A stretch of 64,000 bases of DNA from the NCBI GenBank assembly GCA_945903445.1, contig CAMDNZ010000006.1, forward strand, positions 37,327-101,326, in the 5' to 3' direction. This DNA comes from Bordetella parapertussis. GTDB taxonomy: Bacteria; Pseudomonadota; Gammaproteobacteria; Burkholderiales; Burkholderiaceae_B. The notes beneath the pieces are model-generated. The model did not search any database. It was not told the origin of the DNA and worked only from the letters and a program-made list of their open reading frames with translations. The position numbers and the translations under genes were made by a program. Position 1 is the stretch's first letter, and each line of letters begins with the position of its first letter. Below are positions 42,672 through 51,089 of the stretch, piece after piece.

Positions 42672-43066
42672 CCGCTGCGCACTATTTCCCGTTAGTGGGC
42701 GCACAGCCTACCGGACAGGCTCAGGCCGCCGATTATCACGGTCGCTGGTTGATCGCCGACGACGAGCGCTGGATCGATCCGCGCGAGTGTCCTGCGTTGC
42801 GCAGCATCGTCGTCGAACTCAAGCTCGGCTATCTGGTGCTACGTGCACCGGGCATGCTACGCATGGATATTCCTTTGGACGTAATCGAGGACGACGACAG
42901 CGTGCGTTTCTCGGTAGCTGTGGACGGCCACAGTGTCGATGTGGTGGACGAAGGCGAGCTGGCCTCGGCGTGGATATCTAACGTCGTGGGGCGCGGCTGC
43001 TCCATCGTGAAAGTGCATCCCGAATCGCCCGAGGTTCGCTGGCCCGAGGGCGCTTTTTCGGTCTGA
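42668..43066 (+). CDS. MOSC N-terminal beta-barrel domain protein, C-terminal MOSC domain absent
   Basis: 132 residues. The chain resembles only the N-terminal domain of MOSC proteins (molybdenum cofactor sulfurase-related): LVGAQPTGQAQ, the YHGRWLIADDERWIDPRECPAL turn, LVLRAPGMLRMDIPL and the final EVRWPEGAF. A full MOSC protein would have about 130-150 further residues with a conserved cysteine; the 200 bases that follow contain no such domain in any frame. Coupled to the AsmA gene by an ATGA overlap. It may be a genuine single-domain protein or a truncated relic. Confidence 0.65.
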   Translation: MTAAHYFPLVGAQPTGQAQAADYHGRWLIADDERWIDPRECPALRSIVVELKLGYLVLRAPGMLRMDIPLDVIEDDDSVRFSVAVDGHSVDVVDEGELASAWISNVVGRGCSIVKVHPESPEVRWPEGAFSV

Positions 43067-43267
43067 ACGATTTTGATGCACGCGGTCCGAGCGTTTGGTG
43101 CGAGTATGCTTGGCCGACACGGCGCGCCACCTTGTGCTGACGCAATTACGCGTGGACGCATTGAGCTGTCGCCGTGCAGAGCCACGGTGCGTTGATAATG
43201 CGATAACGAATCGATCGATGCACCCAACGCTTGGCCGCCAATTACCGATCAGTGCAAAGCGGGCTTT

Positions 43268-44506
43268 TTACGATTTAGATTTTCTAGGCTGGGTGAGTAC
43301 CGCATCGGCGATCATCCCAGCGACCAATCCCCAGAATGCCGAGCCGATACCCCCCAACGTGAAACCGGACGCAGTGGCCAGCACGGTGATCAGCGCCGCT
43401 TCGCGTTTGTTCGAGTTCGCCATGGCGGTGCTCAGGCCGCCCATGATGGGCCCCAGCAGCGCCAATCCGGCCAAGGCCGCGACGTAGGCGGGCGGCAGAG
43501 CCTGAAACAGCATGGCGACCGCGCCTGCGCAAGCTGCCAATGCGATATACAAGATGCCGTATGTGGCAGCGGCCCAATACCGGCGAGTGGGGTCGGGATG
43601 CGCTTGCTTGCCGGACATGAGGGCCGCGACGATGGCCCCCAAGGTAATGCTGTGCGCGCCAAACGGGGCGGTCAGCAGCCCGGCCAGACCGCTGGCGGCG
43701 ACCGTTTGCGAGGCTTTGGGTCGATAGCCAGCCGTTTGCAATATCGCCAAGCCCGGCAGGTTTTGCGAAGCCATGGACACGATAAACAAGGGGATCGCGA
43801 TGCTGATTGCTGCTTGCACACTAAAACTGGGCGTGGTCCAAACGAAGTGGGTGATGCCCCAGTCCAGGCTTGCTAAAACGGGCCCCTTGCCGGGCAGCGC
43901 CCAAGCCAGTCCCGCTAATAACACGCCGAAGATGGCATAGCGCGCGAACCAGCGGCGGCCGATCAGGTAGGTCGCCATCATGGCCAGTACCAGCCACATG
44001 TCCGATTCCAGCGCCTTGAACACGCCCATGCCGAAGTTGAACAGGACGCCGGCCAGCATGGCCGCGGCCAGCTCGGGCGGGATCCGACGCAGGATGACAT
44101 CGACCCATCCCATCAGACCGCAGACCAGCGTCAATGCGGCGGCCAGCATGAACGCGCCTACCGCTTGATCGAAGGGGAAACCCGCCAGGACGGGAATCAG
44201 CAGCGCTGCGCCCGGTGTCGACCAGGCATAGATGACGGGCACTCGCAGCTTGATCGACAAGTATGCGCCAGTGAGGCCTAGCCCTAAGCAGATGGCGCCG
44301 ATCCACGAGCCGATGGCCGCCGCGCTCAATCCTGCGCTTTCTCCGGCCTTCACCATCAATACGGCCGTGCTGCCGAAGCTGACCAGCACGGCCACGACGC
44401 CCGCGACGATGGCTGGTATCGACAGATCGGCCCATCGCGAACGCCGGTGCGAACGGTGATTTATATCCACACCCTCGGATTCTGGCGATACGGCAGGTGG
44501 CGTCAC
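43268..44506 (-). CDS. benE: BenE family benzoate/H+ symporter-like transporter
   Basis: 412 residues with about eleven to twelve transmembrane helices. The opening ADLSIPAIVAGVVAVLVSFGS and the MASQNLPGLAILQTAGYRP, GLLTAPFGAHSITLGAIVAAL and SAFWGLVAGMIADAVL segments are characteristic of BenE transporters, which import benzoate with protons. The start is uncertain: a GTG overlapping the ferredoxin stop was chosen, a second GTG 12 codons later is equally possible. No benzoate-degradation genes are nearby, so the substrate may differ. Confidence 0.85.
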   Translation of the reverse strand: MTPPAVSPESEGVDINHRSHRRSRWADLSIPAIVAGVVAVLVSFGSTAVLMVKAGESAGLSAAAIGSWIGAICLGLGLTGAYLSIKLRVPVIYAWSTPGAALLIPVLAGFPFDQAVGAFMLAAALTLVCGLMGWVDVILRRIPPELAAAMLAGVLFNFGMGVFKALESDMWLVLAMMATYLIGRRWFARYAIFGVLLAGLAWALPGKGPVLASLDWGITHFVWTTPSFSVQAAISIAIPLFIVSMASQNLPGLAILQTAGYRPKASQTVAASGLAGLLTAPFGAHSITLGAIVAALMSGKQAHPDPTRRYWAAATYGILYIALAACAGAVAMLFQALPPAYVAALAGLALLGPIMGGLSTAMANSNKREAALITVLATASGFTLGGIGSAFWGLVAGMIADAVLTQPRKSKS

Positions 44507-44754
44507 GACTGACCCGTCAGGCGTCGATACTTCAGCATGAGTACGTCGGCGCTCTCGGGACAGGCAGGGTCGAGTTCGATGCACTCGACGGGGCAGACTA
44601 CCTGGCACTGCGGTTCGTCGAAGTGGCCGACGCATTCAGTGCATTTGGCGGGGTCGATGACATAGAAGTCGAGGCCCATGGAGATGGCCTCGTTCGGGCA
44701 CGGCGGCTCGCATACGTCGCAGTTGATGCATTCGTCGGTGATTCTTAGCGCCAT
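44503..44754 (-). CDS. YfhL-family 2[4Fe-4S] ferredoxin
   Basis: 83 residues. Two cluster-binding motifs: CINCDVCEPPCP near the start and CTECVGHFDEPQCQVVCPVEC, with the extended loop between the cysteines typical of the YfhL/Alvin-type ferredoxins. A small electron carrier with low potential. It lies 31 bases after coaD and overlaps the transporter gene downstream by GTGA. The coaD-fdx pairing recurs in Burkholderiales. Confidence 0.93.
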   Translation of the reverse strand: MALRITDECINCDVCEPPCPNEAISMGLDFYVIDPAKCTECVGHFDEPQCQVVCPVECIELDPACPESADVLMLKYRRLTGQS

Positions 44755-44785
44755 GCCCTTGCCTATGTCTTGTCGACCCGTCGTA

Positions 44786-45289
44786 TCAGCCCGGCCAGGA
44801 TTGCTCGCGGCGTTCCTTGGCTTTTTCGTGCAGCCAGCGTTCGACGGACGGGAAGACGAATTTACTCACGTCGCCGCCCAGTTGAGCGATCTCGCGAACT
44901 ATCGTACCGGAAATGAATTGGTACTGATCGGACGGCGTCATGAACAAGGTTTCGACATCTGGTAGAAGATGGCGATTCATGCCGGCCATCTGAAATTCGT
45001 ACTCGAAATCGGACACGGCGCGCAGGCCGCGAACGATGACTCGGCCTTCTTGTTCTCGTACGAAATCCTTCAGCAGACCGCCGAAGCTTTTGACTTCGAC
45101 GTTGGGGTAGTGGCCTAGTACTTCGCGGGCGATGGTGACCCGTTCGTCTATGCCAAAAAACGGCTTCTTGTTGCGGCTGACGGCAATGCCGACTACCACC
45201 TTGTCGAACAACGTAGATGCTCGGCGAACGAGATCCTCATGCCCGCGCGTGAGGGGATCGAACGTGCCGGGATAAATTGCTGTAATCAT
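44786..45289 (-). CDS. coaD: phosphopantetheine adenylyltransferase
   Basis: 167 residues, normal CoaD size. AIYPGTFDPLTRGHEDLVRR contains the nucleotidyltransferase (T/H)xGH motif; VSRNKKPFFGIDERV, GLRAVSDFEYEFQMAGMNRHL and the substrate-loop TPSDQYQFISGTIVREIA are family blocks. Fourth step of coenzyme A synthesis. It follows rsmD on the same strand, a widespread pairing. Confidence 0.97.
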   Translation of the reverse strand: MITAIYPGTFDPLTRGHEDLVRRASTLFDKVVVGIAVSRNKKPFFGIDERVTIAREVLGHYPNVEVKSFGGLLKDFVREQEGRVIVRGLRAVSDFEYEFQMAGMNRHLLPDVETLFMTPSDQYQFISGTIVREIAQLGGDVSKFVFPSVERWLHEKAKERREQSWPG

Positions 45290-45347
45290 GGGTGCTCCGA
45301 ACCAACCCGGATGGTCATTCCGCCATCCTCCAACCGTCGATTATTGC

Positions 45348-45914
45348 TTATTTGCGCAATGCAGCAAACTGAAGCAAGTGGTAGTGAACCTGACCAGCCT
45401 TGTCGGATCGAAGGATTTCGAAGCCGTCCGGTGCAGTTAGCGGATTTTCGGATTCAGCATACACCAGGGCGCCCGGCGCCAAGATAGGCGGCAGTACCGG
45501 CCAGAGGCGGTCCAGCCAACCCTGATGAAAAGGGGGATCGAGCATCACCAGATGAAAACCCGGAGCATTGGTGCGATCGAGCGTGGTCAGAGCGTCGCCG
45601 TGATGAATGCGGACGGTCCGGGCGTCCAGTTTGTTGCGCAGTTGGCGAAGCGCGGCGGCTGCTGCGGCATCGCGCTCAACCATCTGTACGAACTCGGCGC
45701 CGCGCGAGGCGGCCTCGAATCCTAGCGCGCCGGAGCCTGCGAACAAATCGAGCACCTGTTTATCGGTGAATTCGCCGGCCCATAAATGTGTCAGCCAATT
45801 GAACAGGGTTTCGCGGACGCGGTCGGGCGTGGGGCGCAAACCGGCGGCGTCGACGACGGTGATGGGGGTACGGCGGTAGGCGCCACCAACGATGCGGATA
45901 ACAGAGTGAGCCAT
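45348..45914 (-). CDS. rsmD: 16S rRNA (guanine(966)-N(2))-methyltransferase
   Basis: 188 residues from the ATG giving MAHSVIRIVGGAYRRT. SAM-dependent Rossmann fold: LRPTPDRVRETLFNWL, VLDLFAGSGALGFEAASRGA (SAM site) and the catalytic LVMLDPPF motif for N2-guanine methylation. Modifies helix 31 of 16S rRNA. The open frame continues far upstream, but that part is the shadow of the Pro/Ala-rich start of ftsY. Divergent from ftsY with 52 bases between. Confidence 0.95.
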   Translation of the reverse strand: MAHSVIRIVGGAYRRTPITVVDAAGLRPTPDRVRETLFNWLTHLWAGEFTDKQVLDLFAGSGALGFEAASRGAEFVQMVERDAAAAAALRQLRNKLDARTVRIHHGDALTTLDRTNAPGFHLVMLDPPFHQGWLDRLWPVLPPILAPGALVYAESENPLTAPDGFEILRSDKAGQVHYHLLQFAALRK

Positions 45915-45966
45915 GCTGAGCGGCGAAGCGCTGAAAGAGTGATGCCGGGAAGTATACTTTCCGACC

Positions 45967-47406
45967 ATGTTCAAGTTCTTCAGAAAAAAGACGCCTGCGC
46001 CCGCGCCCACCGAGGCCCCGCGAGCTACGTCGCGGCCCGATGCGGCGCAACCGGATGCCCCCAGTGCTGCGGTGCCGCCAGTGGTGCCCGCTGCGCCTAA
46101 GCCCGCACCTGTCGCCAGCCCCACTGATACTACGCCTGCCGTAACGCTGTCGCGCTCCGCTGCACCCGCAACGGCTGCTGCATCGACGTCGACTATCAAG
46201 CCTGCACCGACAGCCCCGCTGACACCCGCAGCATCGTCGACACCGTCATCGTTACCGGCGTCAACGCCAGCATCGATGGCAGCGCCGTTGTCCTCGGGTG
46301 CTGCCCATGCTGACCGAACCGTTGACGCGAGCGCCGCCGATGCGGCCGCATACGCATCTTCGGCTTCGCCCGCCCCGTTCGTCGCGCCTGCGACTCCCGC
46401 GCCGACCCTCGCACCCGCCCCGGCGCTGGCATCGACGCCGACAATAGCGCCAGCACCCACCCCTTCCCTTGCCGCCGATCCCACGCCGCCCAAGAAAACT
46501 TCCTGGCTGTCACGCCTGAAGCAAGGCTTGTCGCGCACGGGTCAGAGCATCGGCAACATCTTTGTCGATGTCGTCGTAGACGAGAATCTGTTCGAAGAGC
46601 TGGAGTCGGCGTTGATCATGGCCGACGCAGGCATGGAGGCGACCGACAAGCTGCTGACAGCCCTGCGGGAGCGCGTGCGCAAAGAGCGCATCGATCAACC
46701 CGCCAAGGTCAAGGCCGCTTTGCGTGAGTTGCTGGCCGACCATCTGCGGCCTTTAGAGAAGCAATTCGATCCGCAACGGTCTCAACCCTTGATCGTTATG
46801 ATCGCGGGTGTTAACGGCGCAGGCAAAACGACCTCCATCGGCAAGCTGGCGCACACGTTCCAGGAACAGGGCGCGAGCGTCTTGTTGGCTGCGGGCGATA
46901 CTTTCCGTGCCGCTGCACGCGAGCAATTGGTCGAATGGGGCCGTCGCAATAACGTCACTGTTATCGCCCAAGAGGGGGGCGATCCGGCGGCCGTCGCGTT
47001 CGATTCGGTCAATGCGGGTCGGGCGCGCAAGACGGGCGTGGTGATGATCGACACCGCCGGTCGCTTGCCCACGCAACTGCACTTGATGGAAGAGTTGAAG
47101 AAGATCCGCCGGGTCATTGGCAAGGCCGATCCCGCCGCACCACACGAAGTCCTGTTGGTGGTCGATGGCAATACCGGACAAAACGCGATCGCGCAGATTC
47201 GTGCGTTCGATGCGGCCATTCAGTTGACGGGTCTTGTCGTCACCAAGCTGGACGGCACGGCCAAGGGCGGCACCTTGGCTGCTGTGGCCGCAGGCAGCCA
47301 AGGTGTACGCCCCGTGCCGGTGTATTGGATCGGGGTGGGCGAGGGTATGCAAGACTTGCAACCTTTCGTCGCTGACGAATTCGCTCAGGCCTTGTTGGGC
47401 GATTGA
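45967..47406 (+). CDS. ftsY: signal recognition particle receptor FtsY
   Basis: 479 residues. The N-terminal region (about residues 8-175) is a low-complexity Pro/Ala/Ser/Thr stretch preceded by the basic MFKFFRKK. The NG domain follows: SRLKQGLSRTGQSIGNIF (N domain), GVNGAGKTTSIGKLAH (P-loop), AAGDTFRAAAREQL, DTAGRLPTQLHLM, TKLDGTAKGG and the C-terminal YWIGVGEGMQDLQPF. It docks SRP-ribosome complexes to the membrane. The usual acidic A domain is replaced here by an almost uncharged linker. Divergent from rsmD. Confidence 0.96.
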   Translation: MFKFFRKKTPAPAPTEAPRATSRPDAAQPDAPSAAVPPVVPAAPKPAPVASPTDTTPAVTLSRSAAPATAAASTSTIKPAPTAPLTPAASSTPSSLPASTPASMAAPLSSGAAHADRTVDASAADAAAYASSASPAPFVAPATPAPTLAPAPALASTPTIAPAPTPSLAADPTPPKKTSWLSRLKQGLSRTGQSIGNIFVDVVVDENLFEELESALIMADAGMEATDKLLTALRERVRKERIDQPAKVKAALRELLADHLRPLEKQFDPQRSQPLIVMIAGVNGAGKTTSIGKLAHTFQEQGASVLLAAGDTFRAAAREQLVEWGRRNNVTVIAQEGGDPAAVAFDSVNAGRARKTGVVMIDTAGRLPTQLHLMEELKKIRRVIGKADPAAPHEVLLVVDGNTGQNAIAQIRAFDAAIQLTGLVVTKLDGTAKGGTLAAVAAGSQGVRPVPVYWIGVGEGMQDLQPFVADEFAQALLGD

Positions 47407-47471
47407 AATCTAAGGCGGATCGAGACCGATAGTCGCGACCGACTCAATTTCACACCCATGATTTCTGGAGA

Positions 47472-49247
47472 TTACTTCCAGAATCCAGGTGCTTTGGCGA
47501 GATCCTGGAACGCGTCCTGCGCTTGCGCCACCAGCACGTTCTGGCGGGCATGCAGCCAACCCACGGCAAACCACGCTTCGCCATGATCGGCGGTGCGGGC
47601 TTTATAGGTTTCGTGCGCCACAGCCAGATCATTGAATTCACCCAACAGATCTTGCACGACCGACAAATGCTTGCGGTAGGCGCGCAAACGCGCCGCCGGC
47701 AGCAAAGATTCGGAAAACGCCAAACCGTAGCGCAACTGCTTTACTTTCTTGCGCAAGGCGTGCTTTTTCTCGATGTCCAGCGAGGTGAAAATCCGGCCAC
47801 GTTTAGTGATCTGTTTGTGCCACAGGCGTAGGCGGGTAAGCAGAATCGAGTCGAGGCTGGGGATATCGGCCACCGGCGTCAACGGGATGATCGTGGGCAC
47901 CACATGTGTCGATGCGCCTTGCGCAGTGCCCACCGTACCGAAGCTTCCAGCGGCTTGAGCGGCCGGCACATCGCCGGTCGAGGAGACATCTTGCGCCGAT
48001 GCAGGCGGCGTTGCGCTCGACCCGGCAGCCACAGCGGCGGCTTCGGCGGCCGCGTTGGCGGCGTCTGTGGCCAGCGGCAAGGCTTGGGCGGCAGGCAGTT
48101 CGACCTTCAGGGCCGGCTGTGGTGTGACCGTCCATTCCAGTAAGGCCAACAGCAGCGCCTGGAACGATTTGGAGCGGGCCAGTGTGGCCGAATCGTCTTC
48201 GCCAACGGCAGGGGCGGGCGGTAACTCCGGCATCCCCGCGTCGCGCAGCAAAGGCAGGACGGTTGCATCCTGCACGTCCCGGTCGCGGTTGGCACCGAAG
48301 CTGCCAAAGTGTTGCTTGACGTCGTCTTGCAACGCCGTGGGCGGCAAAACTGCCAGCCCGGTGAACAGCTTCCACGCCGAGCGCAGGCGGCGAACACCGA
48401 CGCGCAATTGATGTACGTAAGTGGGATTGGTTTCGTCCAATAGTGCGCCTGCGGTGTCCACATCGGCCAGCATCGCGGCGTTGCGGGTCACTTGGTCCAG
48501 GCATTCGGCCGAGATGGCGGCCAGCGCCTGTCCGGTCGTCATGGCGCTTTCCAATTTCACGCCTTCCATGCCGCGTACGCCCCAGAATTCGGCGATGCGA
48601 GCGCTGCGTTTGGCGTGCAACTTGGCGTCGGCATCGGCCGGCACGCCGGGAGTGTGGTCCAGGTCGGCAGCCAGAGCGGCTAGCGCGTCGCCACGCTCGG
48701 ACTTCGAACGCGCATCCATCACCAGCCCGTGGCGTTGCAACCAGGTGCGAGCCGTCTCGAAGATCGCGCCGACTCGGCCCGACACCAGCTCGAATTCGAG
48801 TTCGCTGATTGGCAGAACGAAGCCTCCCGCACGAATCTCGCCGATGTCGTAGGCCAGCTCCACCGATCCTTGACGACCGCGCACCTTGCGTACGACGCGC
48901 TGCACATCGGTTTCGTAGCGCAGGCCCAGTTCGCCTTGCACGTTGGTCAACGCGGCTTCGACAGCCGTGCCGGCGTATACCGACAGGTCCAGAATCGGAC
49001 CGGGGCGATCATGGTTCATTTCGACGCGGGTGATGGCATCGGCCCCCGGCGTCTTCAACGTCTGAACCCACACGTCGCCTTCCAGACGCAGCCTCAAGGC
49101 GATGCGTGCCTTGGCCAATTCACGTGTGGGGGTGTCGAAATACATCGCGTGCAAGTGGATGCCGCGTGCATCGCCACGTTGCATGTCGCGTGCGACCCCT
49201 GCTCGGGCCGCTGGCGGGACGTTTAATTTCACTTCTTGTTCTGACAT
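47472..49247 (-). CDS. CYTH and CHAD domain-containing protein
   Basis: 591 residues from the ATG that gives MSEQEVKLNV; the EQEVK segment is the ExExK signature of CYTH/triphosphate-tunnel enzymes, which hydrolyse inorganic or nucleoside triphosphates. The CYTH domain covers about residues 1-200; the CHAD helical domain (VHQLRVGVRRLRSAWKLF, HALRKKVKQLRYGLAFSESL) binds polyphosphate via conserved His/Arg/Lys. An Ala/Ser/Thr-rich insert of about 70 residues splits the CHAD domain. Such proteins associate with polyphosphate granules. Convergent with ftsY; a 7-bp hairpin overlaps its stop codon. No ppk gene is in the window. Confidence 0.87.
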   Translation of the reverse strand: MSEQEVKLNVPPAARAGVARDMQRGDARGIHLHAMYFDTPTRELAKARIALRLRLEGDVWVQTLKTPGADAITRVEMNHDRPGPILDLSVYAGTAVEAALTNVQGELGLRYETDVQRVVRKVRGRQGSVELAYDIGEIRAGGFVLPISELEFELVSGRVGAIFETARTWLQRHGLVMDARSKSERGDALAALAADLDHTPGVPADADAKLHAKRSARIAEFWGVRGMEGVKLESAMTTGQALAAISAECLDQVTRNAAMLADVDTAGALLDETNPTYVHQLRVGVRRLRSAWKLFTGLAVLPPTALQDDVKQHFGSFGANRDRDVQDATVLPLLRDAGMPELPPAPAVGEDDSATLARSKSFQALLLALLEWTVTPQPALKVELPAAQALPLATDAANAAAEAAAVAAGSSATPPASAQDVSSTGDVPAAQAAGSFGTVGTAQGASTHVVPTIIPLTPVADIPSLDSILLTRLRLWHKQITKRGRIFTSLDIEKKHALRKKVKQLRYGLAFSESLLPAARLRAYRKHLSVVQDLLGEFNDLAVAHETYKARTADHGEAWFAVGWLHARQNVLVAQAQDAFQDLAKAPGFWK

Positions 49248-49382
49248 GTCCAGCCGGCCTTGAAACAAAAGTGCGGGATCATACCGGGCAGTGCCGGGAT
49301 TTGATGTGACACGTCATGAATCTGACAAGTCCGATCCGCGTAGTGTAGGACGATGTCATGACGATTTAAAGCGTTTGATCGT

Positions 49383-50927
49383 TTAATGCTGCGTAAGCCA
49401 CGCGTCCAAACGAGCGGCCGTATCGGCGTGAGCCGATAGTCCCAGCCGGGTACGACGCCACAGAATGTCTTCTGCCGAGTGCGCCCATTCTTGTTCTACC
49501 AACCACTGGACTTCACGTTCGAACAAACCGCTACCGAAGTCTTCGCCTAGATCGGCCATCTGCGCGGCGCCTTGCAGCATGCGTTCGGTCAGGGTGCCAT
49601 AGGCATTCACATAACGCAGGGCCAGCGATTCGGGCAACCACGGGTGGCGGCTTGCAAACTGACGGGCGTAGGCATTGGGATCTGCCGCGGGCATGTCGCC
49701 ACCGGGCAAGGGCGCGTGTGCTGTCCAGGCTACCGATTTCTGCGTGAACGGCTCGAGCTTTTCGAGCGCGTGTTCGGCGAGGCGGCGGTAGGTCGTGATC
49801 TTGCCGCCGAATATCGACAGCAGGGGCGGCTCACCGTCTTTGCCACCGCTGACATCGAATACGTAGTCGCGTGTCACGGCCGAGGCATTGCCGGCCTGAT
49901 CGTCATACAGCGGTCGCACACCGGCGTAGGACCACGTAATGTCGGCTGGCGTGGTCTGCTTGGTGAAGTAGCCGTTGATGGTCTTGCACAGATAGTCGAT
50001 TTCTTCCTGACTAATGGCGACCTTTGCGGGGTCGTCGCCATAGATGACGTCGGTCGTGCCGATCAGCGACAAGTGATCTTGATAGGGAATGACGAAGACG
50101 ATGCGACCGTCGGGATTTTGCAGGATGTAGGCCCAATCGCCTTCGTACAAGCGCGGAATGGTGAAATGGCTGCCTTTGACCAGTCGCAGTTTGCTGGTGG
50201 TCGCCGGTTTGCTGGGCGCGGCCAGGTGTTGCAGTTTTTCGACCCAGGGGCCGGCAGCGTTCACCAGGATGCGGGCGCGTGCGGTGATCTCGGCGCCGTC
50301 CTGGGCGCGCAGGCGTGCCAACCACTGGCCCTCATCTTTCTCCAGGCCGACGCAGGCGGTACGCGTCAGGATGGTGGCACCTCGCTCGCGCGCGTCCATG
50401 GCGTTCAGCACCACCAGACGCGAGTCGTCTACACGGGCGTCCGAGTATTCGAAGCCGGTGGCGATATCGGCTTTCAGGGGTAGGCCCTGCGCCATGCTGC
50501 GCAAGGATAGTTTGCGCGACCCGGGCAGACGGGCCGAGCGCTTGGCCAGGTTGTCGTACAAAAACATGCCGATGCGAATCATCCAGGCGGGGCGCAAGCT
50601 GCGGTTGTGCGGCAGTACAAAGCGCAAAGGGTGGACGATGTGAGGCGCATTGTTCAGCAGAACATCGCGTTCGGACAGGGCTTCGCGCACCAGGCGGAAC
50701 TCGTAGTTCTCCAGGTAGCGCAGGCCGCCGTGAATGAGTTTGCTGCTGGCCGATGACGTGGCGCTGGCCAAATCCTTCTGTTCGCACAACAGCACCTTCA
50801 GGCCCCGGCCTGCCGCGTCGCGCGCGATGCCAACGCCGTTGATGCCGCCACCCACGACCAGCAGGTCGACGTCGTAATGGGATGAGGATGCAGACAAAGT
50901 ATCGGTCATAGACACGGTATCGCTCAT
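49383..50927 (-). CDS. glpD: aerobic glycerol-3-phosphate dehydrogenase
   Basis: 514 residues. FAD flavoprotein on the cytoplasmic membrane that oxidises sn-glycerol-3-phosphate to dihydroxyacetone phosphate and reduces quinone. LLVVGGGINGVGIARDAAGRG is the dinucleotide motif; SSASSKLIHGGLRYLENYEFRLVREAL and GSHFTIPRL, TDVIYGDDP and the FGGKITTYRRLAEHAL end are family blocks. The first ATG was chosen; a second in-frame ATG is six codons later and neither has a clear ribosome-binding site. No glpF, glpK or regulator gene is adjacent. Confidence 0.95.
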   Translation of the reverse strand: MSDTVSMTDTLSASSSHYDVDLLVVGGGINGVGIARDAAGRGLKVLLCEQKDLASATSSASSKLIHGGLRYLENYEFRLVREALSERDVLLNNAPHIVHPLRFVLPHNRSLRPAWMIRIGMFLYDNLAKRSARLPGSRKLSLRSMAQGLPLKADIATGFEYSDARVDDSRLVVLNAMDARERGATILTRTACVGLEKDEGQWLARLRAQDGAEITARARILVNAAGPWVEKLQHLAAPSKPATTSKLRLVKGSHFTIPRLYEGDWAYILQNPDGRIVFVIPYQDHLSLIGTTDVIYGDDPAKVAISQEEIDYLCKTINGYFTKQTTPADITWSYAGVRPLYDDQAGNASAVTRDYVFDVSGGKDGEPPLLSIFGGKITTYRRLAEHALEKLEPFTQKSVAWTAHAPLPGGDMPAADPNAYARQFASRHPWLPESLALRYVNAYGTLTERMLQGAAQMADLGEDFGSGLFEREVQWLVEQEWAHSAEDILWRRTRLGLSAHADTAARLDAWLTQH

Positions 50928-51089
50928 GGAAATGGCGCCAAGCCAAGTGCAGCAAAGAATCGGCCATTCTACCGCCGCCCGTCCGGGCGGGTGTAATGCG
51001 AGGTTTCTGGGGCGAGGCGCCCGATTGGCATGCCTGGGCGGAAGCGGCGTAAAATACGGCTTTCAGCCGTCTAGCTTGCTGCTCTTTCG

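Noticed and set aside
45915..46538. N-terminal extension of rsmD with Gly/Ala-rich sequence
   Set aside because: It is the antisense of the Pro/Ala-rich start of ftsY; the RsmD family begins at the ATG giving MAHSVIRI.
50928..51089. FMN riboswitch before ribBA
   Set aside because: The conserved AGGGGCGGGG...GGCGGTAAAGCC elements are missing; only a CGCCCG/CGGGCG hairpin is seen.
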